A stretch of DNA of 64,000 nucleotides from Phanerochaete sordida (lineage: Eukaryota; Basidiomycota; Agaricomycetes; Polyporales; Phanerochaetaceae): the NCBI GenBank assembly GCA_019973155.2, contig BPQB01000003.1, forward strand, positions 372,001-436,000. Reading direction: 5' to 3'. A program made the translations under genes and the position numbers. Position 1 is the first letter of the stretch. Each line of letters begins with the position of its first letter. Below the pieces are notes generated by a model. The model saw only the letters and a list, made by a program, of their open reading frames with translations, had not been told where the DNA came from and ran no database searches. This document shows, in pieces, positions 34,417 through 44,492 of this stretch.

Positions 34417-36035
34417 CTACCGAGTCGATGACCTCCATGCCACAGCCCCTGCTCCTCCGCTTTGCCTGTCATCGAGGCTGGCGCGATAGATCTCCAGTTC
34501 TTCTATAATGTTCGTGAGCGCGTTGACCTCCCACTTTCCGTACACGAAGCCGATGTAGAGCATGGTTGTCGCCAGCCAGGCCAGGAACACAGTCAAGAGT
34601 ATGTAGATCGGGGTTATCCATGAGCTGGGTAGAAGTGGGGAGGTGACGATGAGCACAAGCAGAAGGATGATGCAGGCGACGAAGATGGTGAGCTGATAGC
34701 GGGCGCGCGCGACGGCATAGCGATACCGTGCGGTGAGGGAATGTAGTGTCGCAGTGATCGACTCCGGCGAGAGCGTCGATCGAGGGATAGGATTAGGGTT
34801 CGAGACTGACGGAAGAACGAAGGACTCCGCCGTCTGCGCCGTCTCCACCAGCGGATTGTCTAATAGGGGAGACTTGATGGCGTGCATGTCTGCCGGGGCT
34901 GGTATGTATGTTTGATCTGGGTCCGTTACATCGGCACCAGGGAGGGTGATCTCAAAAGTCGCCTCCAGACCGAAGTGATCAGAGTACGAGTAGTTGGTCC
35001 CAGGGACGTCCTCGGTGAACATGACTTTTGTGTCGATGCATTGTAAGCGCGGTGTACGGTCGCTCGCGGGAGGGCTGCTGGGTCCCCTGTACAAGACGTA
35101 GTCCAGTCGTTTCCCCTGGTACTTGCGTGCGTAGTTCTCTAGAGGCTTCCCCGCCGAGTATGAGTTGAGCGGCGAGTCTGCGGTGACGCCGAACATATGT
35201 ATCGCGTCGAGGGGAGATGGGATAGCATTAGTGGGAGGCGTCCTGACGTGCTTGTGGGAGTCCACCCATGCGTCATTGAGCAATGCGTGCTCGCGGATGA
35301 TGGCCATGGGCGGTGCTGCGGGAACGCTGTTGAAGTCGCCCGCGGCAATGACATATCGTCCGACTTCTGCTGCCTGACGGGCGAGCTTGGCGAACTCCCA
35401 GGCATTCACGAGACGATGCGCCTTGAAGTGGTCTGGACCTTCATCACCACCCATAGCAAACAACTTTGGGGATGGTGTCAGTACAACGAGACGCATACTT
35501 CCGATAGGTGTGCCTCACATGCGTGTTGAACACCTGTGTCTGTCCGAGGATGGGATGTGCGATGAGGACGCTCGCGGCTGCTTTCCCGACGAACCAGTCG
35601 CCCGCCAGCACGTCGATAGGGGAGCCATTCAGCGAATAGGGATGAATGGTCGCAGCTAGGATGGGGAAGCGTGAGAGTATGACGAGCCCGGCTCCCAGCG
35701 CACCGCTAGGCAAAGAGGTTAACGAGTGCGGGCGAGATGTACGGTGTACGCGCACCTATAGAAGAACTTCGAGTACGGAAGCCGCTTCGAGAGAGCCTCT
35801 CTGACGTGCTCGTAGTCGGCAAACACCCAGAGTTCCTGCAGCGCGATAATGTCATAGTCAGAGTCCGCGAGGACCCTCGTTATTGCCTCGACCCGCTCTC
35901 GCCGGTTCTTCGAGACATACTTCAGACCCCTGCGACCCAAGCAGCCTTCAGCATCTTCTACGGTGCTCCGGGGAGTCCCGCTCACCAGCAGTTGAGGGTG
36001 AACACGCGGAGGCGGTCGTCGGCGTACTCAGACAT
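34417..36035 (-). CDS. ISC1: Inositol phosphosphingolipid phospholipase C / neutral sphingomyelinase
   Basis: Exons 35986-36035, 35756-35929, 35519-35705 and 34417-35463 encode 485 residues. Isc1 cleaves inositol phosphosphingolipids to ceramide in ER and mitochondria. The endonuclease/exonuclease/phosphatase fold is visible in order: RVFTLNCWGLKYVSKNRRER (rebuilt across the first intron), DIIALQELW (metal-binding Glu), GLVILSRFPI, AAGDFNSVP, KRLDYVLYRG (the P-loop-like segment of this family) and SYSDHFGLEATF (catalytic Asp-His). Two transmembrane helices close the protein (about 400-422 and 428-450), as in Isc1 and nSMase2 relatives. The start at 36035 gives MSEYADDRLRVF, right before the catalytic core. 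Confidence 0.93.
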
Positions 36036-36175
36036 GGTCGTCGGGGGACAAGCGGGGGAAGGCGCTCGCCCCGGCTTGCCCACAACCATGACGGCAGCAC
36101 ACGCTCTGTGCGCAGTCTGCCTGGCCGTACAAGGCCTCTCACTGCATCCGCGCTAGTGTGTGCTACTGGCCGCTT

Positions 36176-37009
36176 TTATTCGACGGCGATCGCTTCGTTT
36201 GTGCGCTGCAGCACGTACAGGTAGTGGTACACGTCCGGCACATGCTTCCCTGGCTCTGCGCTCCCCGGCCGCGTTGCGAATGTGGCGACGCGACTCACCA
36301 TCCAGAGCAGCCCCGTCATCAGGCCTTCCTCCTCGTGCCCCTCCTCCAAGAATTCGAAGCGATTTGCCGAGTACGAGAGCGCTATCCACACTCCGCCCGG
36401 CGCGACGAGCGACGCGAGGTGCAGTGCGAGAATCTCCACGGGGTGGTAGGAGACGTTGTCGAGGTCGGATTGCGAGAGCTCGTGGTGGATGAGTGGGTGA
36501 GCATCTTCTGGTGAGCTGCTGAGTGTTTCCTTGGTGTACTCCATTTCTGCGCTGCAAGCTATCGCGTCCGCCGTGCTCTTGTCCACTACGAGCTCGAACT
36601 TGCTGTTCTTTGTCTCTAGCACTCTCTTCTTCAGTGCGAGCATGTCCTTCCACCGCAGCAAGTCGATATGCTCCCAGACAACCTCTGGCCCCTTCGCCTG
36701 CTCTACTTCATTCCCCCGCTTCACCACCTCTTCCGCAAAGTCTGTGTTGTATATGACAGGTCCGCGGAACGTCTTATAGACAGTGCGGTACTGTCGAAGC
36801 ATATCGTTGGAAAGCGTCGATGCCCCGGCTCCGATGTGCAAACATAGCGGCGGAAGCGTGTTTCTTGTCGGTGGTCGGCAGAGCAGGTACCCTACAAGCT
36901 CAGGGATTATCGTGTCTCCCCCATCTCCGAGCCACTCGAAGTGCGTCTCGCTTTTGAAGCGGTTCTCCCAGTAGTCTTTGGACTCGTAGTCGGGCGGCTT
37001 GGGAGGCAT
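36176..37009 (-). CDS. SAM-dependent methyltransferase (METTL/EFM-like class I)
   Basis: Single exon, 277 residues. The opening DYWENRFKSETHFEWLG is typical of the METTL12/13 and EEF1A-lysine methyltransferase group. It is followed by CLHIGAGASTLSND as the SAM-binding motif I (a variant of the GxGxS loop), YNTDFAEEVV (motif II acidic residue) and FELVVDKSTADAI (post-II). The Met at 37009 has an ACCATG context. The frame stays open to another Met at 37150, and that 47-residue extension is Arg/Ala-rich and acid-poor, like a mitochondrial presequence, so dual start use is possible. The target protein cannot be inferred with certainty. Confidence 0.82.
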   Translation of the reverse strand: MPPKPPDYESKDYWENRFKSETHFEWLGDGGDTIIPELVGYLLCRPPTRNTLPPLCLHIGAGASTLSNDMLRQYRTVYKTFRGPVIYNTDFAEEVVKRGNEVEQAKGPEVVWEHIDLLRWKDMLALKKRVLETKNSKFELVVDKSTADAIACSAEMEYTKETLSSSPEDAHPLIHHELSQSDLDNVSYHPVEILALHLASLVAPGGVWIALSYSANRFEFLEEGHEEEGLMTGLLWMVSRVATFATRPGSAEPGKHVPDVYHYLYVLQRTNEAIAVE

Positions 37010-37219
37010 GGTGGACGTGGACAAGGTTGCCTGGCTCTCCAGCCGTCCGCGCTGCCAGCCCTTCCGACCCATTTTCGAACACGGCGCCGCATTGACAAGG
37101 CGAGCCAAATGCGTCCACGCGCGAGCCGAACGGCGCGTCGTCAACGGCATGTCAAAGAGCAGTCCAAGTGCATTACAGTGTACAGTACGTATGAAGCAGT
37201 CTCCTAATTAAAGGGGTTT

Positions 37220-38299
37220 TCACGGGAGCAGGCGCACGTCACGCTCCGAGGTGGACGTGCGCTCGTGGTACCAGATGCCCGCGGTGGGCGAGCACGTCGA
37301 GTTCGTGACCGAGTCCAAGTTCTTGTAGTGCCCAAACTGCTCGGTACCCCAGACGTGCTGGAAGTACCAAACCTCCTGGAGGACGGTGCCGTTGTTGCCG
37401 CAGCCAAGGTACGGGAGGGCGCCTGTCTGCGACTTGAGCGCGTTCTGGAACTGGCTCAGCTTGTAGGTCGTCTTGTTCGACGGGATGATCCCAAACCTGA
37501 GGGGACGTCAGCTGGAGAATAGGACATGGGCTTGCGGCGCAGGTACTCACGTCGCGAGCATGTCGAACGTCGGGTACTGCTTGTAGGCGCGGATAGCGGC
37601 GTCGTAGAAGTCAACGAGGTCCTGGTGCTTCTTGTAGTCGGGACCATAGCACGCAACGTCGAAGGTCGACGTGCAAGTAGCGTGCTTCGAAAACTCATGC
37701 GCCCAAAAGACGTCGTTCGGGCCACCCTGGTTGATCCAATACTTGTTCACTGTCCTCGGGTCAGAAGCGACGCTACGGCGCCTTGAAAACTTCAGACTTA
37801 CTGAAGTTAAGGAGGTCGAGACGACCAAACTCGGCAATGAAAGTCGCGACCGACGGGCCCTTGTACGGAGGAATCACTGAGCCGTCGGGTTGCTTCCCCG
37901 GCGAGGGGTCATACTGCCTGGAGTAATCGCAGTACGAGGCGTACGAGCCGTCGCAGTTGTCCGGCCAGAGGCCGTGCAGCGTCCAGCTGTTCTTGGGCAG
38001 GAGCTGTCCCTGGTGCTCCAGCCCAGTGTAGGTATCCCAGAACTGGGTCGAAAGGACTGATCGTGATTGTCAGCTTGGTGCGAACGCAAAGTTCCAGGAT
38101 GACACTTACCGAGGCCGCCGGGGGTGGGGGAGCAGCAAGTGTTCTCAATCACCGTCGTGTTCTCACACGAGAAAAATGAGGGCTGCTCGAGGCATGCCGT
38201 CAAGTTCGGGAATGTGTTGGGCAACTTCACGAGGCTGCTCAGACCCTGCGCGAGGGCGGGGACGGCAAGGAGGCCTGCGAGCGCTGCGAACTTGGACAT
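37220..38299 (-). CDS. Secreted ribonuclease T2
   Basis: Exons 38110-38299, 37802-38056, 37551-37749 and 37220-37496 encode 306 residues. The enzyme cleaves single-stranded RNA through 2',3'-cyclic phosphates, here outside the cell or in the vacuole. A signal peptide (MSKFAALAGLLAVPALAQG) is present. Both active-site boxes are intact: SWTLHGLWPDNC (CAS I, His) and FWAHEFSKHATC (CAS II, two His and Glu). There are many cysteines, and CCSPTPGG and WYHERT are typical of the fungal T2 group (RNase Rh-like). No C-terminal extension or carbohydrate-binding domain follows. A TATAAA lies about 70 nt upstream of the ATG. Confidence 0.94.
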
Positions 38300-38772
38300 G
38301 ACCGGTGCGGTGCCGACGAGGTGACCTGGGATGGTGCCCAGGAAATCCTCGCTGCCGCGCCGTCATCTTTATACGCGCGACGAAGTCGAACGTGCTATCT
38401 TCGGTGACAGCTGAAGACGGTAGAACGTCGAGCAGAGCGCCGTGGGCAGCATGGCAAGCTGTACACCAGGTGCGGCACTGGGAGGGTGCTCATGTGCGCA
38501 CCAAGCGGCGGCCGCTGATGCCGTGATGGACTGCAGTGGAATTGGACGTCAGTGCGCGGATCAAGGGGGGGAAGAGATGTGTCGTACCTGACACCTGCAT
38601 GGCGCTGCATGGTCGTCGACGATGTGGCACAAGAAACGTTCGATAGCCACAGCGAAGCGCGGGTGCTTTTCTGCAGCCGCTGTCGCTCGGTAGCATCGCG
38701 AGCGCGCTCACTTCAGATACGGGTCCAGTTACGTTATTACATGTCTTGGAGCAATTTGCCACACCTCCTGAG
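38300..38772. other. Intergenic, RNase T2 upstream region
   Basis: 473 bp with no gene supported. It contains the RNase T2 promoter, with a TATA box at 38368-38373, and the 3' region of the EthD-like gene. Confidence 0.45.
38368..38373 (-). promoter_or_regulatory. TATA box of RNase T2 gene
   Basis: TATAAA on the minus strand, 69-74 nt before the ATG at 38299, within a GC-rich stretch. Spacing fits a fungal core promoter with a short leader. Confidence 0.55.
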
Positions 38773-39465
38773 CTACTTCTCCCAGTGCTTGTAGTACTCG
38801 AATGCCCGAATCTCCCGCCTCAACACCGTCTTGTCTACCTCAGCCTTCCAAGCCGTTTCCCAGGGCTCCCGCACCTTCGGGTCCATGACAGCCTCGAGCG
38901 ACTCCCACTCGTGCACCGCGAGATACTTCGGCTGAGGTTGCTGCTCCTCCCGCCGAACTCCTGCATATCCGGCATCCTTCAGGACAAATCGCCGACTCCT
39001 CAACCACCCGGGCACCGACGCGACCATCGGGATGTGCTCCTCGTTGTACCACCTGTTGAAGTTGTCCTCGCCCTCCTCCTTCACGTCGATGGACACGAAT
39101 GTCGCGAAGCGCGGTGGCGTCTTCGGGTCGTAGCGCGGCGACGGCGCGAGCGTGCCCTCGAGCAGCTCGTACGTGCGCCGGTCGAGGATCTCGATGGCCC
39201 CGAGAATCCGTTTCTCGCGCTCGCTGCGCGTCTCCGCGAGCCGAGCGTACGGCGGCTTCAGCGTGTCGTCGTACGAGGTGAGGTCGTAGGAGGCAGCCCA
39301 AGCGGGCTTCTGCCCGTCGGCGGCCTTCCAGCGCGTCCAGTTGAGGAAGGCTGGGACGGCGACGCGGAGGGGGACGTGCTCGTTATCGTACCAGTCGGTG
39401 AACTCCTCCTGGGAGACGCCGGTTCCGGGGTCTGAGAAGACGAGGAGATATGCGGGGGGAGCCAT
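38773..39465 (-). CDS. EthD-like/dimeric alpha-beta barrel protein, internally duplicated
   Basis: Single exon, 230 residues. Two copies of a ferredoxin-like alpha-beta domain are visible. Copy 1 (about 1-110) has LLVFSDPGTG and DWYDNEHVPLRVAVPAFL. Copy 2 (about 120-230) has FVSIDVKEEG and RWYNEEHIPMVASVPGWL. The matching WYxxEHxP motif is the hallmark of EthD/NIPSNAP-like dimeric barrels. With both halves in one chain, the dimer barrel could form from one protein. Family members act in degradation of aromatic or polyketide-type compounds, often as cyclases or isomerases, but many are uncharacterised. The start at 39465 gives MAPPAYLLVF; an upstream Met at 39564 would add a non-conserved stretch. 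Confidence 0.82.
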   Translation of the reverse strand: MAPPAYLLVFSDPGTGVSQEEFTDWYDNEHVPLRVAVPAFLNWTRWKAADGQKPAWAASYDLTSYDDTLKPPYARLAETRSEREKRILGAIEILDRRTYELLEGTLAPSPRYDPKTPPRFATFVSIDVKEEGEDNFNRWYNEEHIPMVASVPGWLRSRRFVLKDAGYAGVRREEQQPQPKYLAVHEWESLEAVMDPKVREPWETAWKAEVDKTVLRREIRAFEYYKHWEK

Positions 39466-39940
39466 CCTCTGTGCTGGGCGAACGAACGTATGCAGATGGG
39501 GTGTCTGAAGATAGCCAGCGTGGCGAGCTCTGTTATATACCAGATTCCTGATGGGATTTAGCATTCAAGGTAGCTGCGATACAGGAGCTGCTGTAATACC
39601 TCCGGCTATGCCGCAATCGAGTAGCCGTGTCAGCTGCAAAACATCAGGCGATGGCGTAATCCCCTCCTCCCACCAATAGCGTACAGTACTGCAGAGATTC
39701 CATTATAAGCTCGAGAGTGCGGGATCATGTACAAGGTGGGCGGGCATAGAGACGCTTTGCATTCCGTGCAGAGTCCGAAGCGGAGTCCAAGGTAGGAAAA
39801 CGAGAGCGACGAGCAGATCAGTCAGAGCAACAGCAGAGAGCATTCCAAGGCAGCCTCGGAGTAGCAAGAAGGCAGCAGACCAGACAAACCGAGAAGCTTA
39901 AGAGGTTGTGGTCGTCCACGGTGTGGCTGAGGTACCTTGC
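39466..39940. other. Intergenic, EthD-like promoter and DMC1 3' region
   Basis: 475 bp without a supported gene. It includes the TATA box at 39533-39539 and the short DMC1 3' UTR. The stretch 39780-39900 is purine-rich on the plus strand. Confidence 0.45.
39533..39539 (-). promoter_or_regulatory. TATA box of EthD-like gene
   Basis: TATATAA on the minus strand, 68-74 nt before the ATG at 39465, at almost the same distance as in the RNase T2 gene. Confidence 0.5.
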
Positions 39941-41925
39941 CTAGACGTCGGCCCAGCCACCTTCGTCAAGCTTGTACGAAGCCTCGCTTTCCGGCCGGTC
40001 GGGACTGTCGACAAGCTTCGCGACGCGTTCTTCGGCGCGACCTGCAGAAATACGCAAGCGACGTCGCCAGTCAGCACACTGATACCCGTCGAAATCCGCG
40101 ACTCGGACCCAGGCCGGAAGTCTTTCAGCAGTTCCGGTTACCTACCTTTGCGGAGGAACATACGCGTCGCAGAGGCGTGCGAGAGGATGTGCCCGCCAAT
40201 GGGCTTCAGGGCACCGCCAGCGACGAAGGTCATCGTCGCGCCAGGGTCGGCTGTGTGCTGACTGAGCAGCGGCCGCCACCTGACAAAGGCTGAGACGTAC
40301 ACTGCACTTGATTGGTCATAAGGATTGCGATCTACGTTGCACACACCGTCAGCTACGTAGACAGCATCAGGCAGAGATGTTACGTTATATTCTTCAGAGA
40401 GCTTGCTCAGCTTGGAGAGCATCTGCAAATGGAAGGTCAATAGCCTGGATCGTCCCGGCTCCATGCTACCTCTTGCCATACCTGCGCTAGCTGCACAATG
40501 CATGAGCAAGCTGTTCATGAGGATAAAGAGCAACGTACTTTCTGCTGTCGCTCGCTGAGCTCTCCTCTTCCAGAGTAGTCTGTGCGGAACAAAGCCATGA
40601 TACTATCCACGATCTGCAACGATGTCAGGATCGCATGATACGGACGTATCAGAGAGCACTGACCAGAAGCCTGAAATCTTTGTCTTCTGCGAAGCGCATT
40701 GAGCACTCATTGATAAGCTCCATCTGTTCGAAAGGATCTCAGTGCGCAGATGACGATCTACGAATCATAGGAATACCTGATGCTCGCTGTTGAAGGCTCT
40801 TGCTGAAAAGATGTCATCGCCTGCACGCAACATCCAGAGGCATGGTCTTTACCATAGAGGATGTTCTCTAGAGCCATGTCACCATTCACGCCGAAACGCT
40901 CGGCGATGGAGCGAATACGGTCGGGCCGGAAAGTGCCCTCGGTGTCGATGTATGCAACCTTTGCTGTACGTCAGTAGTGCGCACCACGAGAGGCGAAGCG
41001 GTCCTCGCCTTGCCCGAAGCACCACCCATGTCAGGTGGCAGCTGGCAGACGACGCTCATTGTATGCGCCATTTGAGTTTTTCCGGTGCGGAACTCGCCAT
41101 ACACTTCAGGGGAAGGGATGAGAAACGCTCGCGAGGCTGCCGAGCTTTCGAGTCTACCAACCTTCGGTGATTGATTGCGACATAATGCCACCTAGATTGC
41201 ATAAGAGCCGTGCACGAGAGGGAGAGCAGCAGCCGCACCTCCAAGGATGGTGTCAACGTTCTTGCTTCCCGTGCTGATAGTGAGAACGCGCTTGCGCTTG
41301 TCTTGAATCTCAAGTCCAGTGGCGAATGAAGAGCCCTGCACGGCTCAGTAAACGGGGCTCGCAGGAATCATGGTTTGGGATGTGAGGCTTACCAGGATTT
41401 TGTGAGCAGCTTCCTAACACCGCGCATATAGTCAGCTGTAAGCACAGGTCATGAGATCACGCTAAAGCACTACCTTGATCTTCTCGACTTTAGCCTCAGA
41501 CATGCCCTATAGGCCGTTGAGTACACTACGCATCGCTCGAGGATCGTAACACGCACCTTGATCTTGAGGAGATGACGCCTGGTAGTCATAGTCACTCCGG
41601 AAACAGTGTGGATAGCCGCAGACTAGAGCCTGTCAGATTGGAGGACGGCACTAAGGCGCGTTGGACTGACCTTCAGCTTCAGAATATCCTGCACATTGAT
41701 ACCCTGCGAGCAAAAGCCATCTTCAGACGCGTTGCTAGAGGAGATTGGCATACACGAACGTGTTGCTGAAGCTCATCCACACTGTCGAAATAAACCTTCG
41801 AGGAGCCCGTGGTTAAGCTGAGTATATGCGCGAGCAACACGCAGTGGACGTACTGTTTCCTCGCCGTCATCTCCTGGAGGAGTAGACGGCCGAGAGGGTG
41901 CTTCGGTAGCAGCTTGGCGGGCCAT
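39941..41925 (-). CDS. DMC1: Meiotic recombinase Dmc1 (RecA/Rad51 family)
   Basis: Eighteen exons give 344 residues: 41854-41925, 41760-41795, 41671-41703, 41557-41622, 41474-41506, 41393-41413, 41239-41335, 41162-41191, 41009-41103, 40853-40958, 40777-40802, 40664-40723, 40539-40613, 40482-40490, 40384-40422, 40301-40331, 40146-40250, 39941-40041. Dmc1 forms filaments on ssDNA for meiotic strand exchange. Visible parts are [14 protein letters not shown] helix-hairpin-helix, GEFRTGKTQ (Walker A), [14 protein letters not shown] (Walker B), [15 protein letters not shown] (loop L2 start) and [27 protein letters not shown] and the lack of a long N-terminal extension favour Dmc1 over Rad51. The 41008-40959 intron uses a GC donor. 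Exon 14 is 9 nt. ACGCGT lies 4 nt upstream of the ATG. Confidence 0.93.
40482..40490 (-). other. Nine-nucleotide micro-exon of DMC1
   Basis: CTAGCGCAG between a CAG acceptor (TTGTGCAG) and a GTATGG donor. It encodes Leu-Ala-Gln and restores the family sequence RQQK-LAQ-MLSKL. Without it the protein would lose three conserved residues but keep frame. Confidence 0.8.
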
Positions 41926-42279
41926 AATACGCGTCTTATGTAGTAGATTAGGACGTTCTTTTATGTGAAGAGAAGGCTGGAAGAGCGATTATGCAACGCG
42001 AGGGGAGAGATGGATGTGGGAGAGAGCGGTTGGGACTGTCCGGAGGGCGCGTCTATAATATAGCGCGGTGATCGCGACCCCCGGATACCGCTAACCGCCC
42101 GTTCTTCTGCAGTACCACTTATCACAACCTGTCAGCCTGTAAATCAGCCTAGGCTTGGTAGGACGACAGTCGAATCATCGATAATCCCTATCAATCAGGC
42201 ATATAGGACATGCATTGAAATATTTATTGAGTACATCCTGTCACCCAAACACACATTTTACAGAGCTGATCGCATGAAC
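41926..42279. other. Intergenic, DMC1 promoter and M35 3' region
   Basis: 354 bp with no gene supported. It contains ACGCGT (MCB-like) at 41929-41934, very close to the DMC1 start, and purine-rich DNA at 41990-42040. Confidence 0.45.
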
Positions 42280-43602
42280 TTAGGAAAGCGCAGGGTTGTT
42301 CTCGGCATAATACTATCGCAGCAAAATCAGTGGCTGGAATATATGAGGAAGCCGTAGAGCTCACCTCGTGGTTGTCGGCGTTCATGATGGCCTCGTTCGG
42401 GTTGCTCTTCGCCAGGCTCTTGGCATCGGTCTGACCGTAGACGTAGTCCTGGGTCCCAGCGTTCTGGGTGAAGTGCGAGCTCTGCAGTGTCTCAGTACGC
42501 GGCTGTCTTTGCAAATACGCCGCCCCTTACCTCGTGAATGAGAGTGCCTCCCTTCGAGTCAGTGCCGGTCGTGGGCGCCTGCCAGAACGCGCCGCAAAGG
42601 TAGACGTGACCGAAGTCGTCGGGGTACACGTAGGCGTACGTGCCGGAATCGGTGCAGGTGCAGTCGAAGTGGTAACTCGAGTACGTGTTGCCGTTCAGAT
42701 TGGAGTAGTGCGTCTGGATCGTGGTGTGGTGAGCCGTCGAGAACGTGCCGAACCATGTCGTGAAGCGCGTCGTCGACGAGGTGTGCGCGGTAGTGTACCT
42801 ATAGTAGCGTAAGCTGGGTTGATCAGCGACGACTCGAAGGCGACGTACGAGAGGGCGCTCGCAGCATACGACTGTGCGGCGGATGCAGCCGAGACGAGGC
42901 TGCTCTGCTCGGAAGACGAGCAGCCCGTGTATGTTGCGCGTTTCGTCAGGCCTGTGGGGCGCGCGACAGCGAGCTTACCGTCAACGATGGCAGTGTGCGC
43001 CTCCGGGTGCTCAGCGTACAGCTCGACGGGAGCTCCAGTCGCCGGATCCACGTAGTGGAACCGATTCACGGCCGCAAACGAGTACTTGCCAGTACCCGCC
43101 TGGGTGAAGTTGTAAGCAGCAGAGACTTTCAGATGCAAAACGTCAATTTCTGGACATACGCAAGGCATGGAAGCAGCTCACGATCGTGCTCGACAGCGAC
43201 AGACTCGCCAGGCGCGAGAACGGTGAACGCGTCCTCCTTGCCGACCTGGGCCGCAACGGACGGGACATACTTGACCTGCGAACCGCTATCAGCAAAGCGA
43301 AGGACGTGCGCCTCAGACAAGGCCAGTACCTTGACACCGGTGAAGGCGGGGGTAGCACCGGTGTTTTCGTGCTCGACGAGGAAAGTGTCGGTCGGCATTT
43401 TGGACAACGGGCCGCGCGGGTCGTTCAGTAGCTTCAAGGCCTCGTCGCCAGTGTTCTCGAGGGTGGCAACAATCTTGAGGTTGTCGATGCCATCGACCTG
43501 GGGTGCGCCAGAGAGCTTGAGCGTGAGCCCCGGAGTCGCGGAGACCGCGATCGCAGAAGCGACGAGGGTGACCAATGCCGAGCGGAGGATGGGCGAGAAC
43601 AT
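42280..43602 (-). CDS. Secreted M35 (aspzincin) metallopeptidase, peptidyl-Lys type
   Basis: Exons 43330-43602, 43182-43275, 42849-43125, 42531-42798, 42365-42481 and 42280-42312 encode 353 residues. A signal peptide opens the protein (MFSPILRSALVTLVASAIAVSA). A beta-rich prodomain (GLTLKLSGAPQV, APGESVAVEHDLSAAYNF) precedes the catalytic domain, which starts near YTGCSSSEQ. The aspzincin zinc site is complete: LIHESSHF (HExxH, rebuilt across an intron) and GTQDYVYG (third ligand Asp). The end NADNHEYYAENNPALS is typical of basidiomycete peptidyl-Lys metalloendopeptidases, which cut before lysine. The 43276-43329 intron is stop-free, so retention would also stay in frame. A TATATATA lies about 55 nt upstream. 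Confidence 0.93.
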
Positions 43603-43655
43603 GACGGAGGAGGCGAAGGTGAATGTCGCTGAGGATGTCTGAACTCGCTGTAGGG

Positions 43656-43663
43656 TATATATA
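43656..43663 (-). promoter_or_regulatory. TATA box of M35 peptidase gene
   Basis: TATATATA (reads the same on both strands), 54-61 nt before the ATG at 43602 in an otherwise GC-rich context. Good core-promoter spacing. Confidence 0.5.
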
Positions 43664-44353
43664 CGTTGGCATTATCGCATGCAGCACATGCCAAACGGGC
43701 AGAGAAGCCTGCGCTCGATGATACCTGGAGGTCACGACATGATGATCTGCTTGTAAGGCATGCACCAGTCGATGTGTGTCTACCCCAGGCTTATGGTCGA
43801 GAGCGCAGGATCGGGTGAAACTCTGCGATTTGACCAGAATCACGAGCGAGGTCGGGTCTTCGGGAGGCAAGAGGCAGGCCTAATAGGCAAAGGTATCGCG
43901 TGGAACGAGGGCATGTCGGGGCTATGCCGATAGTAACGATGGCTGGGGTGCAGATGCAGCGGACATGCCAAGCACTCGATGGGCGAATCTTGGTCAACGT
44001 ACCACAAACTCCAGCACGAGCCTGCCAGAGGGCCCATACGGACGCAGGAACATGGCAGCGTGTTGCTTCGGAGTAAAGGCAAGAAGCATGCCTTGCACTC
44101 GAAAGACACCGCGTGGTTCTGTGGAGGAAGCTACCGCGACCATACCTGCATCAGTGCCAAGAGCAAGAGAGAGGTGGGGAGAACGTACCGCTGATACTGC
44201 TTGACACGAGACTCCAATCGAGTAGAGCCCTTTGCATGACTATCTCCATGCAAGGAGGTCGGCCGGAGTGGGTGTCGGACAGCTTACGTTCCAAAGGGGT
44301 CTGATGGGGGATGCATAGGACCCCTGAAAATACCACCAAATGTTGGCGGCTCA

Positions 44354-44492
44354 TCCGGACAGAATTTGGCTCAAATGCGGCCGAAGGCCACTCCAAAATC
44401 CGGACATGACCTTCGCGGAGGCTGTCGAAGGTCGGGTCAAAGACCGGACGCCATCATCAAGAATCGCCGTATGTTATGTCGCAGTCCGGACA
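44354..44492. repeat. TCCGGACA motif cluster, left group
   Basis: Perfect TCCGGACA copies at 44354, 44399 and 44485, with a variant ACCGGACG at 44443. The core TCCGGA is palindromic. Context around 44354 reads TCCGGACAGAATTTGGCTC, and the copy 45 nt later reads TCCGGACATGACC. The same two contexts recur in the right group, so these are copies of one diverged unit. Confidence 0.6.
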
